Shown: positions 11,176 through 23,900 of the stretch, piece after piece | Layout of the letters: each line of letters opens with the position of its first letter | How positions within the stretch are numbered: position 1 is the stretch's first letter | Source of the DNA: Aquila chrysaetos chrysaetos | Taxonomy: Eukaryota; Chordata; Aves; Accipitriformes; Accipitridae | Direction of reading: 5' to 3' | NCBI RefSeq assembly: GCF_900496995.4 | Contig: NC_044013.1 | Coordinates: 41,925,554-41,989,553, forward strand | Length of the DNA: 64,000 nucleotides | Translations under genes and position numbers: made by a program | Notes under the pieces: generated by a model | The model's input: the letters and a program-made list of their open reading frames with translations, nothing else | The model's database searches: none | Told to the model about the DNA's origin: nothing

Positions 11176-14100
11176 CGCCTCCCCTCAGCGGCCGCGGGCG
11201 GGCGGCCGCCCGCCGGGCTCCCCGCTAGGCCGGGGCTGTCAGTCAGCGCCGCCGCCCGGCCTCCCGCCCGCCTCTCCTCTCCTCCCGGCCCGGCCCGCGG
11301 CGGGGCCCAGCCCGGCCCGGCCCGGCCCGGCCCGCCCGGGGCAGCGGCTGACCCGGCCCCGCGCCCGCCGGCAGCTCCTTTCCCTCCTTTCCCTCTCCTG
11401 CACTTTCTCCCCGCCCGCCTCCCCCGAGCTGATCGCGCACGGCGCTCCGCCGCCGCCCCGCGATGTTTTTCCCCCCTTTTTTTTTAAAAAAAAAAAACCA
11501 AAAAAACCCCAATGTTTATATTTTAAATTTTTTTTTTTTTTTTTTTTTAGATTTTTCTTTTCCCCCCCACAAAAACCCGAAATAGCTTCGGGTTTTGTTT
11601 GTTTGTTTTTTCTCTTCCTCCCTTTCCCCCCGCCAAAAAGAAAAAAAAAACCCAACAAAACAAACCCCAAAAAACCCCCAAAACCAAACCCACCCCAACC
11701 TTCTCACCGGGCTCTTAACAAAACCCCGATGCAACAAACACCGTGTCTGGGAGAATAAATTAATCCCTCTTTAAACAGCCTGACTCAGGGGCCGGGTGAC
11801 GAGGGAGCTTGTTTTCTTTTAAAATAGGACGCGAGCGGGCCGGATTTTTGTAAAAACTGGCCAAATGCTAACGGTAACAGGGAGGAATAGGGACCGTGGA
11901 GCGTGCAACCCCTCCCTTTGCCAACTGAGTCACAATTTTCCCCCCTTCTGTCTGCGAAAGACCGACTTAAAAACACCGCTGTTTATGTAATTCCGAAGAA
12001 AATCCAGTGTACCAAAAAAAACCCTAAAAAAAAAAAAAAAATCCTCCCCTGGCTTTTGTGAGCCGAGCCCTTTCACGCCGGATTGTTTTCTGATGCCTCC
12101 TGCTCTTTTTGAGCGTGGAAACATAAAATGTGTAATTGCAGCAGCAGCAGCCAAAAAAAAAAAAAAAAAAAAAAAAAAAGCCCCGCACATCACCTTTCTC
12201 AAGGTAAAATAATCCTCTTTGCACATTCCCGGCGGCGGTCACTCGCTTACTCACTGTCCTCCTCGGAATTAAACCCAAACCCAACCCGTGACACGAGTTT
12301 GAAAACCTGAGTTGAATGAATAAATCCGCCAAGAGCGAGCACCATTCCTTTAGAGAGGAAAAATTATTCCCTTGCAAGTACCGAGGGATGAGTCACTCGC
12401 TCGGGTGCTCTGCCTCCAAAAACACGCCGGGAATGTTCCGGGGAGCCGGTACCAGGAGCTGGGCACTGGGTTTTCCGCCTTTTCGTGATGAATGTGGGTG
12501 ATGCCATCGAGTTTGGCTGAGGTCTTGTGAATTATTTCTCACTCTAGTGGGCAGTTGTGATTCGCACGTAGGAAACTTCACGCTAAGAAGTTAATCTCCT
12601 TAGTTTAGGGCCATCTCTCTCCGAGTTGGGGCTGTTTTATCGCTTTTCTGCCTCCCAGGCTCACAAATGAGCGTTTTTGAGGGGAAATTATTCATAGGCT
12701 GGCAGTATGGTATTGCAGCAACCTCTGTAAGAAATGCCAAGTAATACTTTCAAGTACGTGTCCAGCTTCTTGCTGCTCGTCTTTATTTTTTTTGAACGGT
12801 ACTGTATTTTGAAATAGCGATGTCACACTTTGATTTAGGAGTAGGCTTTGCTGCTTTTAATTAAGGAGTCAGCAGTTCACTTTCCTAAAGGACTTAGCTA
12901 TGTGCGACTTGGAAGCATCTTCATAAAACTGTGACGTGGAAATTTTCCGTTTTTTTTTTTTTTTTTTTTGCCCCAAATAATAAAGCTTTAAGACCTCATA
13001 ATAAATGCTGAATATTGTTTCTTGAGTCATTTTGTTAAAACCAACGATATAGGGTGCGAGCATCCTAATGCACCCAGCAGAAAGCACTGTTAAGATATTC
13101 CTGATGTGACTTAAGTTTTTCTTCTTCCCATTCTCACCAACAGCATGTCAGCCAAGATCCAACTGATAAGTTAAAACTAGTAACAAAAAGTGGATTTAAA
13201 AGCCCCTCCCGGCCCCCCTCCCCAGTGTCAGTTAAATAACAAATGCAAGTGACTGAATATACATGCTTGTTCTTCGTGGGGGAAGTTTTACCAAGTGTGT
13301 ATTTCAGCTGTGACAGGATTTCTAAGGGACAGTTTAATACGCGGTGTGTAAAGTTGTAATTTTTAGCAAAATGTTTTTAGGGGAGGTTTCAATGTCTTAA
13401 TTTTTAGTCTCGCTAGCAATGGGATGTGTGACTGTAAATTGCTCTTTCCAAATAAAGTTGTTTGATTGATTGTGTTTAGGTGGCATTTTAATGAATTGTA
13501 TCTCTCTTTAAAGAAACAATTGTGATACTGAATAAGCAGTTCTTGTTTGGATCTTGCTAGTCCCTGAAATGCATATTTTGAAAACTACTTTTAGTTATCT
13601 GCTCAGAAAGTGAAAGTTGTGTCTTTTAATGTGAGGAGGAATCATCCATCAAACAGAGTGTTCAAGATATGACTCATGCTAATTTGTTGCTCTCACATTA
13701 AGGCTGGAGCGCAAAAATATTTTAGCCTCTGGCATTGGAAGTTCACGGTGCCACATCCTACCACTCCAGGTCACGAATTAGGCCTTTTTTGTTTACTGCC
13801 CCCCCAGGAAAGAAAAAAATTAGTGCTAGAACGAGGGTATTTTGCACAAGAGCCTGTCCCAGGCGATCGAAATATCGCAAAAATGTTGACTTGACATTAA
13901 TGCTAGGTCAAGTAAAACCGTGGTCTGTGCCTGAATAAAAATGACTTGCGAGAGGCGTGCAGCAGGTGCTGTCTTCCCTTCTTGAACAGCGAGTTAAAAA
14001 AAAATACTGCCTGATCCTTTTTTAAAAGGCTTTAATACAGGCAGTCCTTGGAAACTGAGGAATACTGCTTGTTGCAAAGAGGGGTTGTTAGAAAGACAGC

Positions 14101-17100
14101 GCTGCTAATAACACTGGCTATCTGGGAACCAAGATAAGCAGACTTACATAAGCAGCAGCTTCATAGCCTGTAGCCTTATGAATATACATTGTTTTATGTC
14201 CACTGTCTCTGTCGGTTTCGTAGGAATAAGTGCATCATTACCTTGAAGTGCTGACGATTCTTTAAGGCTTAAAAATATCCATAAACTGCATAAGTTTGAA
14301 CCTTGTCCAAAGGATTTGGGCTCTCTATTATCCGATCTGCTAGCTCTGCCTTTGAAACTGTATCTCTGGAGCTATCCTTAGGTGCTCTTAAGTGTCTTCT
14401 GATGCAGTTTAACAACACTGTTCAATGCTTATTTAAAGTTGGCTGTAAAACATTTCAGTATTTTTTAAAATTAAAATTGTATTTAAGTACACAACTTGCT
14501 CAATATTGTACTTTCAATGTGTATTGTACATACTCTATTCTTCTTATGCAATGTAGATGTCTCGATGGCTTTTTAACAACACGGAAAATAAATGGTTGAA
14601 AATCCACAATTGTCACTGAAGTCAGGCAAAAGTTTAATGGAGGTGCTGGAGCTTGTGCCGTGCGTAGCCTCCAGGAGAGTTCTGCGTTCGACTCTTCAGC
14701 AATCGCTTCTGCAAACCAGCCCCTTAGGCTGTTGTTTGAGGTGGCTGCTGTGGCCAGGCGCAGTGTGGTAATGCTCAGCCTACCTGTTGCCTCCCAAGCT
14801 TCGGCACAGATGGGACGTAAAATGCAGATAAAAACGGACAGGATGGCCTGGCTCCTAACCATTCCCGCAAGTTTTGTCTCCTGTTATCATACTGAATCCG
14901 GGCTTTCTCCCGTGAACTGTTTTCCTGTCAGATAGGCTTGCAGTGTTAGGGAGCACGTATTCATACCCACGTGGGTTAGTGTTTGTATCCACCGGTGGCT
15001 TTTATCCAAAGATCACCGGCATCGCGCTCCTGAAAAATGAGTGGCTAAAGCGATGCAGGGTTTGTGCGGTGGCAGGAGGAGGCGGGAGCTCCCCTGCAGC
15101 CGAGGAAGAGTTGCACCGAGGTGGCTGTAGTCGGGAGAGGCTGTGGTTGGGAGAGGCAAAGCGGCTGGAGCTTGGATGCAACTAAGAAAAAGTCCCCAAG
15201 TGAGCTTCTAGAAATACTGACTTCTCCAAAGGACGTGATGAAATGGATTCACGTAGGAAGAGTATTAGCCTGAGCATGCTTCGTAACGCTGTCCGTCCTC
15301 AACCGGCATAAAAGTAGACAGGTTGGGGGTCGTGAGCCAGCACAGCGTTTTATTCAGCTCTTGCAGCCTTGAGTCGTATTCCTTTGTGAAGGAAACTGTA
15401 GGGAAGAAGTCCTGGGAGGCTGCTGTACCAATCTAATGGGAATGCAAGTTTCCCCAAACTCAGCTTCAGACCTGGCACGCTGCGCTAATAACGAGACTGA
15501 TTTAAAACTGGTGTGATGAGACTGAGGCACATCTTGAATACAGATGCGCTTAAACTGGCTTAAGGTGCTAGAGTGATTTATTTTAATGCTCCATTAGGCT
15601 GAATTGGTCTGTGTGGTTTCTAAACCACTTTAAAATTGTATCTGCTAGGGTTTTGTCCCAGTCTGACTGGATGACTTTTAATAACAGTGTTTTCTGCCTT
15701 AGAATAAACAGCGCCTAATACAAGCATGGTGTAGAACAGCCCGTAGCAGCACAGGCTGCAGCTCAGCTGAGCGGTGCTTGGTGCAGCACACTTTGGGGGG
15801 GGGGGGGGGGGATGATGTCCCCGCTCTGCCTCTTCCCTTTAGCTTATCCCACTGATTCTGTAGTTCAGAGTCAGTTGGTACTGGCAGTTTGGAAGCAGCT
15901 TTTAGGTCTTCTTTTCAACACCCCCCCCCCCAACTGTGTTCTCCAGCATCTCTAGATGTCTGCCAGTGCTTATCGATTAGCTTCTCTTCCTATTGCAAAG
16001 TAGCTGCTGATGAAGAGAAAAAGAACGTGTTGCTATTCTTACTACTTTCCAGACGTGAAGAGCACAGTGGTCAGTATATAAATGCGGCGGGAACCTGCTA
16101 AATGTAGAAATGTGGCTTTAGACAGCTCTCGATGCAAGTTGCTTTGGTTTCAGTGCTAACACACCGATGCGAACACGTTGTTTAAATAAGATGCCTTATC
16201 GCATCCTGGCCCTCTGTGGCTGCAGTTGAATTCTCAACATGCACTAAGCTTGGCTTAAAGGTGGGGCATTATTTTGCAGCTCCCATCAGTACATTCGTAT
16301 GCTCCAAAGATAGTCCCAAGGTGGCATCTGATATGATCGTTAGCAAAACAAGTTATCTGTTATGTAAAGATCAAACACTGTGTTAGTAAAAGATCTGACA
16401 AGCACCTAGTTGTTTTCCATAAGAAGTGTTGCCCTCCGGAAACTTAATAATTATTTGATTGTTATGATGTGTGCCTTCCTACACTTACCACAGAATCTGC
16501 ACAGCGAATGCGTTTAAAGCGCAAGCGGTTTATCCTGTCCAAAACCAAAATTATGTAACCTTTTCCAGTTGTTACTTCAATGGCTTTTGGTCTAGAATGT
16601 GCTTTCCTGTAGTTTGTAAATGTTCTCAGCGCGTCAGAGTGAGCACCCATCAATAGAATTTAAGTGTGAATGTTTGGTTTTAGGCACACGAAGCCTCACA
16701 TCACCAACAGCAGGCAGCACAGAACAGTTTGTTGCCTCTCCTGAGCTCTGCTGTTGAGCCACCCGATCAGAAGCCGATTCTGCCCTTACCAATAACGCAG
16801 AAACCTCAGCCTGCACCAGAAACATTAAAGGATGCTATTGTTGGGATTAAAAAGGAAAAACCTAAAACCTCCTTTGTGTGCACTTACTGCAGCAAAGCTT
16901 TCAGGGACAGCTACCATTTGAGGCGTCACGAGTCCTGCCACACAGGGATAAAGTTAGTGTCACGGCCAAAGAAAACTCCCACCACAATGGTGCCCCTTAT
17001 CTCGACCATCGCTGGTGACAACAGCCGAAGTTCATTGGTTTCAACTATCGCAGGCATCCTGTCCACAGTCACTACATCTTCCTCTGCCACCAACCCCAGC

Positions 17101-20100
17101 AGTAGTGCCGGCGCAACGCCTATGGCAGTGACTCAGACGGTGAAGAAGCCCAGCAAGCCCGTCAAGAAGAACCACGCGTGCGAGATGTGCGGGAAGGCGT
17201 TCCGCGACGTCTACCACCTCAACCGGCACAAGCTGTCGCACTCAGATGAAAAACCCTTTGAATGTCCCATTTGCAATCAGCGCTTCAAGAGAAAGGATCG
17301 CATGACCTACCACGTGAGGTCTCACGAAGGTGGCATCACGAAACCATACACCTGTGGTGTTTGTGGAAAAGGCTTCTCGAGGTACCATGTAGAAAATCCC
17401 AGGCGAGCTCAAGTATTGGCTTTTCATAACCAAGAAGGGTTAAGCTATCATAGCGAGGGGCTAGGAGAACCAGACATCTTAGAAGATTGGTGAGGGGATA
17501 AAGAGCCTTGTTTACCTCTAGGGCGTGGGTCTCGGTCTGAGCCAGATTGGCAGTGGCCAAAAGCGGTTGCTCTTTTATGAGAGCGTTGTGAAATGATTTC
17601 GTGACCTCATCCGGGTCCCATAGGACACGTGTCTGTGTCACTGGTGGTGACCACAGAGCCCCTTTACCAGCCTTTGCAAAGGTCAGTGACCGAATGGGGC
17701 ATGGCAGGCAAACTGTCTCCTTGTCTCGTAGCAAGGTTGAGGCGTACTGACAGAGCATTGTGGGGGAGCTTGCATTGCTGCTGGCTGTATTTATTATATC
17801 TGTGCTTGCAACAGAGAAAACTTCAACCTTTAGAGCTGTTGATCTGTCACCTTTACACAAGGTACAACCAAACATACCATTTTCAGGTGTGGAAGAACAC
17901 GGTTAAGTTTTAAACTGCAGGTTGGGTCTCAGCGTAACTATGTGTTACTCTAGCTGAAAGCCACTGCGTAGGTAAGGGGAATGTATTTATTCTTGCCGTG
18001 CAGAGGGATGTGGGCTGCAAGGGGTCATCAGCGCAGTGTTCAGCACCGCGAGCCACGGTATCATTACTATGTATTTGTAACAGTATGCATTTTCTTTTCT
18101 GTTCCTCTCTTTTTTGCAGGCCTGATCATTTAAGCTGTCACGTTAAACATGTTCACTCAACAGAGAGACCCTTCAAATGCCAAGTAAGGGCTAAAATGAT
18201 TTGTTAAGAACAATACCTTACTGTATCGTTAGAATCTCAGGTGAATAATCTTTCCAGAACTGTATTTGCTCCTGGACTTTTCTTTGAAAAGCAAGTTTAG
18301 GAATAAAGTCGAATCTGCCTTACATACCAGCAGCACTGTAGTTCTGATGTTAAGTGTAGATAGAGGCAGTTTGAAAGGATGTTGTGGCTACTTTTTTTAG
18401 GAAGATTAGAGGCTTTTTGCTTTCTTGGAGAACAACGTAGGTGCTCTGTTTTATGATACGCTTAACTTAGTAGTGGGATTGTAACAGCGTCCTCAGCTCA
18501 GTGCTGATTACTGGAGTAATGCATGCAGTGTGTTTCTCAGAATATTTAAATTAAACATGTTTCTCAGTATATCCATTTAAAATGGGTTGGAATAGTTGAT
18601 TCTGGATCTGTTATTTTGCTGGAAGCTGAAAGCAAGTTGTCGTAAGTTGATGACTGAGTATAAGAGAAATAACTTGACTGCCCTTGAACAATTAACTGTT
18701 TTGCTTGGCATATCCATGCTTGTTCCAACCTGTGTTTTAGTGACTCATCATATTAAATAAAAGTCTTGTGTAAAAAGAATAGCATTAGAAAAAGGTTTCA
18801 TTTCCTTGTTCTGATTTGGATGGGAACAGAAGTAATTGAGCAATTTAAGATATCAGGTTCATATTTGTACAGTAAAATTGTATCAAAAACCAACTTTGCC
18901 TGTTCTAGGCTTTTTTTATAAGCTACCTCTTGCTTTGGTAGGTAGGGCAACCTGCTATTCTAGGAAAGTTCAAGTAGTATAGAGTATGATTTTTGTCGTA
19001 ATTGTCTCTGAAGCCAATTTCCATTTTCAGTCTCTGTTTAGTAGTTTGATTTTGGTTTCTCTATAAATACAGGTAAAACTTAAGGTTGTCAGTGTACTTA
19101 GGATACTGTTTGCACCTACAAGGTAAAATAGGCTTACAGTGGGCATGTAATTCATACTGTAATGATGCTGTCTGCAATTCAAGTGTAACTGTTGTCCTTC
19201 ATATAGACGTGCACTGCTGCCTTTGCCACCAAAGACAGACTGCGGACACACATGGTGCGCCATGAAGGAAAGGTATCGTGTAATATCTGTGGTAAACTTC
19301 TGAGTGCAGCATATATCACCAGCCACTTAAAGACACACGGGCAGAGCCAAAGTATCAACTGTAATACCTGTAAACAAGGCATCAATAAAAGTAGGTGAAC
19401 GTTTTAAAAACATTTCTAATAACAGTGTGTTTGCAAAGGGAATTGCCTTTGATTACGTTAAAATGCAAAACCATACCCATCAGTCTGGGTATTCACACCT
19501 ATTAAAAATAGATATTTGGTAACAGCATCTTCTTCAGTTCAAGAATTGGCATATGTGGAATTGGTTTGCTGCTAGACTGTGCTCTTATCCCTTAGGAATG
19601 CCCTGCAGTTTGTGAGAATAACCCATCTCTTGAAGAAAAGAGTTCCCAAGTTTTCTCATCTTCTGAGTACAATGCTACTTCCTGAACTGTCAGGCCTAAA
19701 AGTCCAGCAGATAATTCTGGAGATTTTAGAATATTTAAGAACTGCTAAGATCTACCAAGTTTCAGGTTTGAAGCCTCATCTAAAGCTCATTAAAATTAGG
19801 AGAAAGATCTCTCTGCTTTCTCTGAGCTTTGACCCTGGGGCTCAATGATTCCTCCCGCTGGCAGTAGCTTACAAGAAAAGCATTTAAATCCAGCCCTGAT
19901 ATGTTTGGGGCATTAATGGCATTTGACTGGTGTTGTGCAGGAGTTCAAATGAGATGTTTGTAATAGTTCCTTCTAGTCTTAAACTCTGTGGAAGTGCTGA
20001 AGTCTGAACCTGGGAGTGCCTAGTAAGCAAACGAAGACTTGACTTTCAAATCTTCCCTATTAAAATAACTGTAACTTAAGTTAACCCACATGGTTAGTGA

Positions 20101-20489
20101 TATAAAATGGGTTTTCAGAAGAATCAAGAGGGAGAAGTAAGGAATGTCTTTGGAAACTTTGTCCTTAAAGCCTTTTAGACAGTATTAATTTACAACATCT
20201 TTTCAGTTCCTGTTACTCCTGGATAATTGGAAGGTACCGGGAATGTCTAAAATGCCCGATTGTTGAGCTTAATATGAAATTTGGATGTGAAAGTATTTTT
20301 CAAGGTATAGGGTTACAGCTCTGGCTTCCCAAGCCAGTTTGGTGGTGCTAAGCCAGTTCACATGAGGCATTTACAGCAGTTGTTAGAGGTGGAAATGATG
20401 AGCTGTAATGTGGCCAGAGAGTAGTAACATGCTGTTCTGTGATGTAAACTGAAAATTTTAAGTTATACTTGCAATAAAAAGTAAAAAGG

Positions 20490-20531
<42 letters not shown>

Positions 20532-20942
20532 TGGAGCTGAGGTTTAGAAAAAGCGGAATCAGCTAACCAGCTTGAATTCTAGAGACTCGTTGTAGCCTTT
20601 TATTTCATTCTTCCTAAAACACAAACAAAATAATGAGAAAGGAATTTCATTTTTGGCAGTGAAAGCAGATGTTCCTGACTTACATTTTGGTTTTTAGCTC
20701 TTGGAAAAGTAGATTTATAAAGCACAGAATTAATTATATGGTTTTAAACACCTCTGTGATTTTTGCTCTTGGAATCCTGTGAGATTCCACACGCTCTTTA
20801 TGGAAGAAGCCTTGGTGATCTCAGCAGAAAACAGTAACTTTCCAAGGTGAATTTGTGTTCTTACTTAATTGGCATAGCATGCATGAGTGAAGAGACCAGC
20901 AATCAGAAGCAGCAACAACAGCAGCAGCAACAGCAGCAACAA

Positions 20943-20973
<31 letters not shown>

Positions 20974-23900
20974 AGCAACAACAACAACAGCAGCAACAGC
21001 AGCAGCAGCAGCAACATGTAACAAGTTGGCCTGGAAAGCAGGTAGAGACCCTGAGATTATGGGAAGAGGCCGTCAAAGCAAGGAAGAAAGGTAAAACAAA
21101 ACAACACTTACAGTCTTGGTTTTATGAGATACTGCAGGTTGCAGTTATATAGGGAGTTTAAGATGTCAGAAAAGGATGTCTTACGTGAAAATGTCATTCT
21201 CGATTTCAGAAGTAATAGCTGAAAACTAGCAGGGGGATAACATGACCAAAATTATGCTGTTGTAAATGAACTCCTTATTACGTGCTTCCCTTTGGTCTCT
21301 GTGCTTGAATGTGTACGTAGCAGTCATCAATTACAAAGGGATGTTTGTGTCTGCTTCAAGGCAAGACTGTTTTCTTTGGCTTGCATGTGGTTTTTAGCTG
21401 TGTTTATGCATATTTACCAGTTGTTAACTTGTGTGCATATATATATATATATGTATATATACACACACACATAACACCCTCTGTCGTTGCATCATCATCA
21501 GTTTGCATGTGGGTGCTTTCTGTGTCCCTTTCATCTTTTCTCCTGCAATTTATTCCATTTGCTTTATCATCACGTAACTGTCTTTGCATAAAGTTTTCTA
21601 GAACTCATAGAACTTACTCTTCTATCCTTGTTGGGTTTTTTTCATTAGAAAATTAACTAATAAGTGATTGTGTTTTTCATTATTGCTAGCTCACAGCTTA
21701 CATACACCTATGCCGCTGTAATTGAAGTTGAATAACTTCCTGTTGTTGGTCAATGTGTCAGTTTTGTAAAGAACAGATTGCTTCAATTTAGTGTCATTAG
21801 GAGTATAGTAGTTTAAAGTCTCCCGTTACTGCTAGCTTATTCTTTTCACTACAGTTTGATTTCTGATGCCTATCACGTGACTCCCGTGGATTACATGTTT
21901 TAGAAGAAATTCTTAGCGACCACTTACTGTTTTTCACTAGCTGTTTTTAGTAATAAATGTTTTTGCCTCACCTTAATTTTTTTCTTTTCTCCTAAACTTC
22001 TTTTCAGTTTCTTCAATCTTTTTTTCTTTTCTAGGTCATTTGTGTATTAGGCTGCTAGCTCCTTTCGCCTTGATTGTTACTGCAGTTGAATTGCATTCTG
22101 TGATCAGACAGTATAGAAATAGCTTATTCATGTTAAAATGTAGTGATAACAGAAACGTTAAATATCATCAGGCCACTAAGTAGATAAAGCAAATGGGTGT
22201 CAGATTTAGAAAATCTCTGAGAATTTTTTTTCTGCTTGTTCCTTCCTATGTCTTGTTCTCTCTTCCCTTCCTTTCTTACTGAGATTATTGAATATGCTTT
22301 AACAGAAACAGTGGTTTTGGACAGAATGGTGGGTGAGGGAGGTGGGTGGGTAGAAGTGTTGTCAGACTGGTGATATTAGCTTAACTTAATTGGGGAAGGG
22401 GCATGGGGTGGGATGTGTCTTTGCATACTGCTGTGCTTGGAAGTTGAAGCTAGACCAGTCAGTGCCATGCCTATGCGCTACTCTTTCCATGCTGGTTCTC
22501 CTGTGCTAGTGCCACCTGTTGCGTTGGCTTTACAACACTATATATGGGATTTTTCTAATCTAATACGATTTATTTTCACAATTTTTTTTTTTTTTTTTAC
22601 TCTTTCCCTTCCTTTCCACCCCTCCTAGATATGGACTTTGAAGAACCAACAGTAACCCTTGAATGGGGCTAATGTTGCTTTCAAAGTTAACTCTGTCTTG
22701 GTACATTTGTATTGCCCGAGTGGCAAGAGTGGACTCTTTGCTCCTGGCTTACCTCCTGAAACGTGGGTGTAGACTGAGCTTGGTGTCCTACCCTACAAAT
22801 GTGGAATAAGACACGACTTAGAAGTGCCGTAACGTTGATCTAGAATATATTTTTGTCGGTTTCTCTAGCAGTCATCCCTTCCCTTTACCCGCGTCCACCG
22901 CCCCGCTTCTGTTTTTGGAGCCTTCTAGTATGGGTAGCCGGCAGGTGGTGCTGATGGATGCCTAGTGATCCCTCCGCTGTCCCGGACCGCCGGTGCCCGC
23001 TCCCCCAGTGCCCAGCCCTGCTAGAGCCCACCGGCAGCAGGGCCGGGCACTGGCCTCCTGGGTCTTCCTTGTTCGGCACTTAATTCCTGCTTACTGCAAA
23101 ACAAAGTAAAAAAAAAAAAAAAAAACCACCACCAAAAAACAACCCAAAACCCCACAAAACAAAACAACTTGGTGTGGAGCTGTAGCTTATGTGAAAGCTG
23201 AGGAGATAATGGGGGTTGAAAGATGTGCTGACTGGGTAGCCTTGAAAATCGCTAAGTAGAAGTACTGTGACCAGTGGAACAATTTAGTAGCAATAATTAA
23301 GACTGAAATAAGCAGGTAAATATTGAAACGAGCTTTGCTTATCAGTCCCTAATAATGACTTTTTAAAACCTTCACAGAATGTCAGTTCACCTTTGAGAAG
23401 GCTATAGAGTACGTACCATTCGGTATGTACACTCTCTCCTCTATTTATAATGTTCCTCTTGGGAGGATTTTTTTGATTGTACGATACTGTTTTTATGAAC
23501 ATCGAAACCCTCTTTATAAGACAAGCTCGCTTGACTTCTCAGGAAAAAATACTGAATTGAAATGAACTGCATGAGAGTTTGTATTTCTTGTAGGCTATAG
23601 AATGTTAACAGTTTTAACTTACTAATAATTCCTAAAGAAAATTATTCCAGAATTTGTACCTGTTCTTGTTTGGTTCTTGTTTTTGGTTTTTCTTTTTTTT
23701 TTTTTTAAATCTTGTCCATGGTTTTTTATGTGTTAAAAACTTTTTGTCTTTTTATGTCTCATTTTTAGAAGCTGCTAACTTGTGCCAAACCTCCACTGCT
23801 GCTACTACGCCTGTGACTCTTACTACTCCATTCAATATAACGTCCTCTGTGGCTTCTGGGACTATCACAAACCCAGTCACAGTGGCAGCTGCAATGAGCA

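Larger units (their letters stand above)
9990..11460 (+). promoter_or_regulatory. VEZF1: VEZF1 CpG-island promoter and 5' UTR
   Basis: The stretch is extremely GC- and CpG-rich, with many GC boxes (GGGCGG/CCGCCC), no TATA box, and the first coding exon near its 3' end. This is the usual form of a housekeeping-type vertebrate promoter. The transcription start cannot be fixed from sequence alone. The interval contains homopolymers G19 (10046-10064), C16 (10074-10089), G12 (10706-10717) and C39 (11136-11174). VEZF1 protein itself is known to bind dG:dC strings, so autoregulation is possible but unproven. Confidence 0.75.
11104..16683 (+). other. VEZF1: VEZF1 intron 1 (5.6 kb)
   Basis: The intron runs from donor GTGAGG to acceptor TTTTAG. 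Its first part is CpG island and then T/A-rich low-complexity sequence; after about 12.5 kb it becomes AT-rich single-copy DNA. It holds A27 (12153-12179), T20 (12950-12969) and G17 (15795-15811). I see no additional exon. Confidence 0.8.

Noticed and set aside
17382-17493. In-frame continuation of VEZF1 exon 2 beyond its donor (37 codons)
   Set aside because: It would interrupt finger 4 after its cysteines, and exon 3 supplies the correct finger continuation in phase. It is unspliced intron at best.
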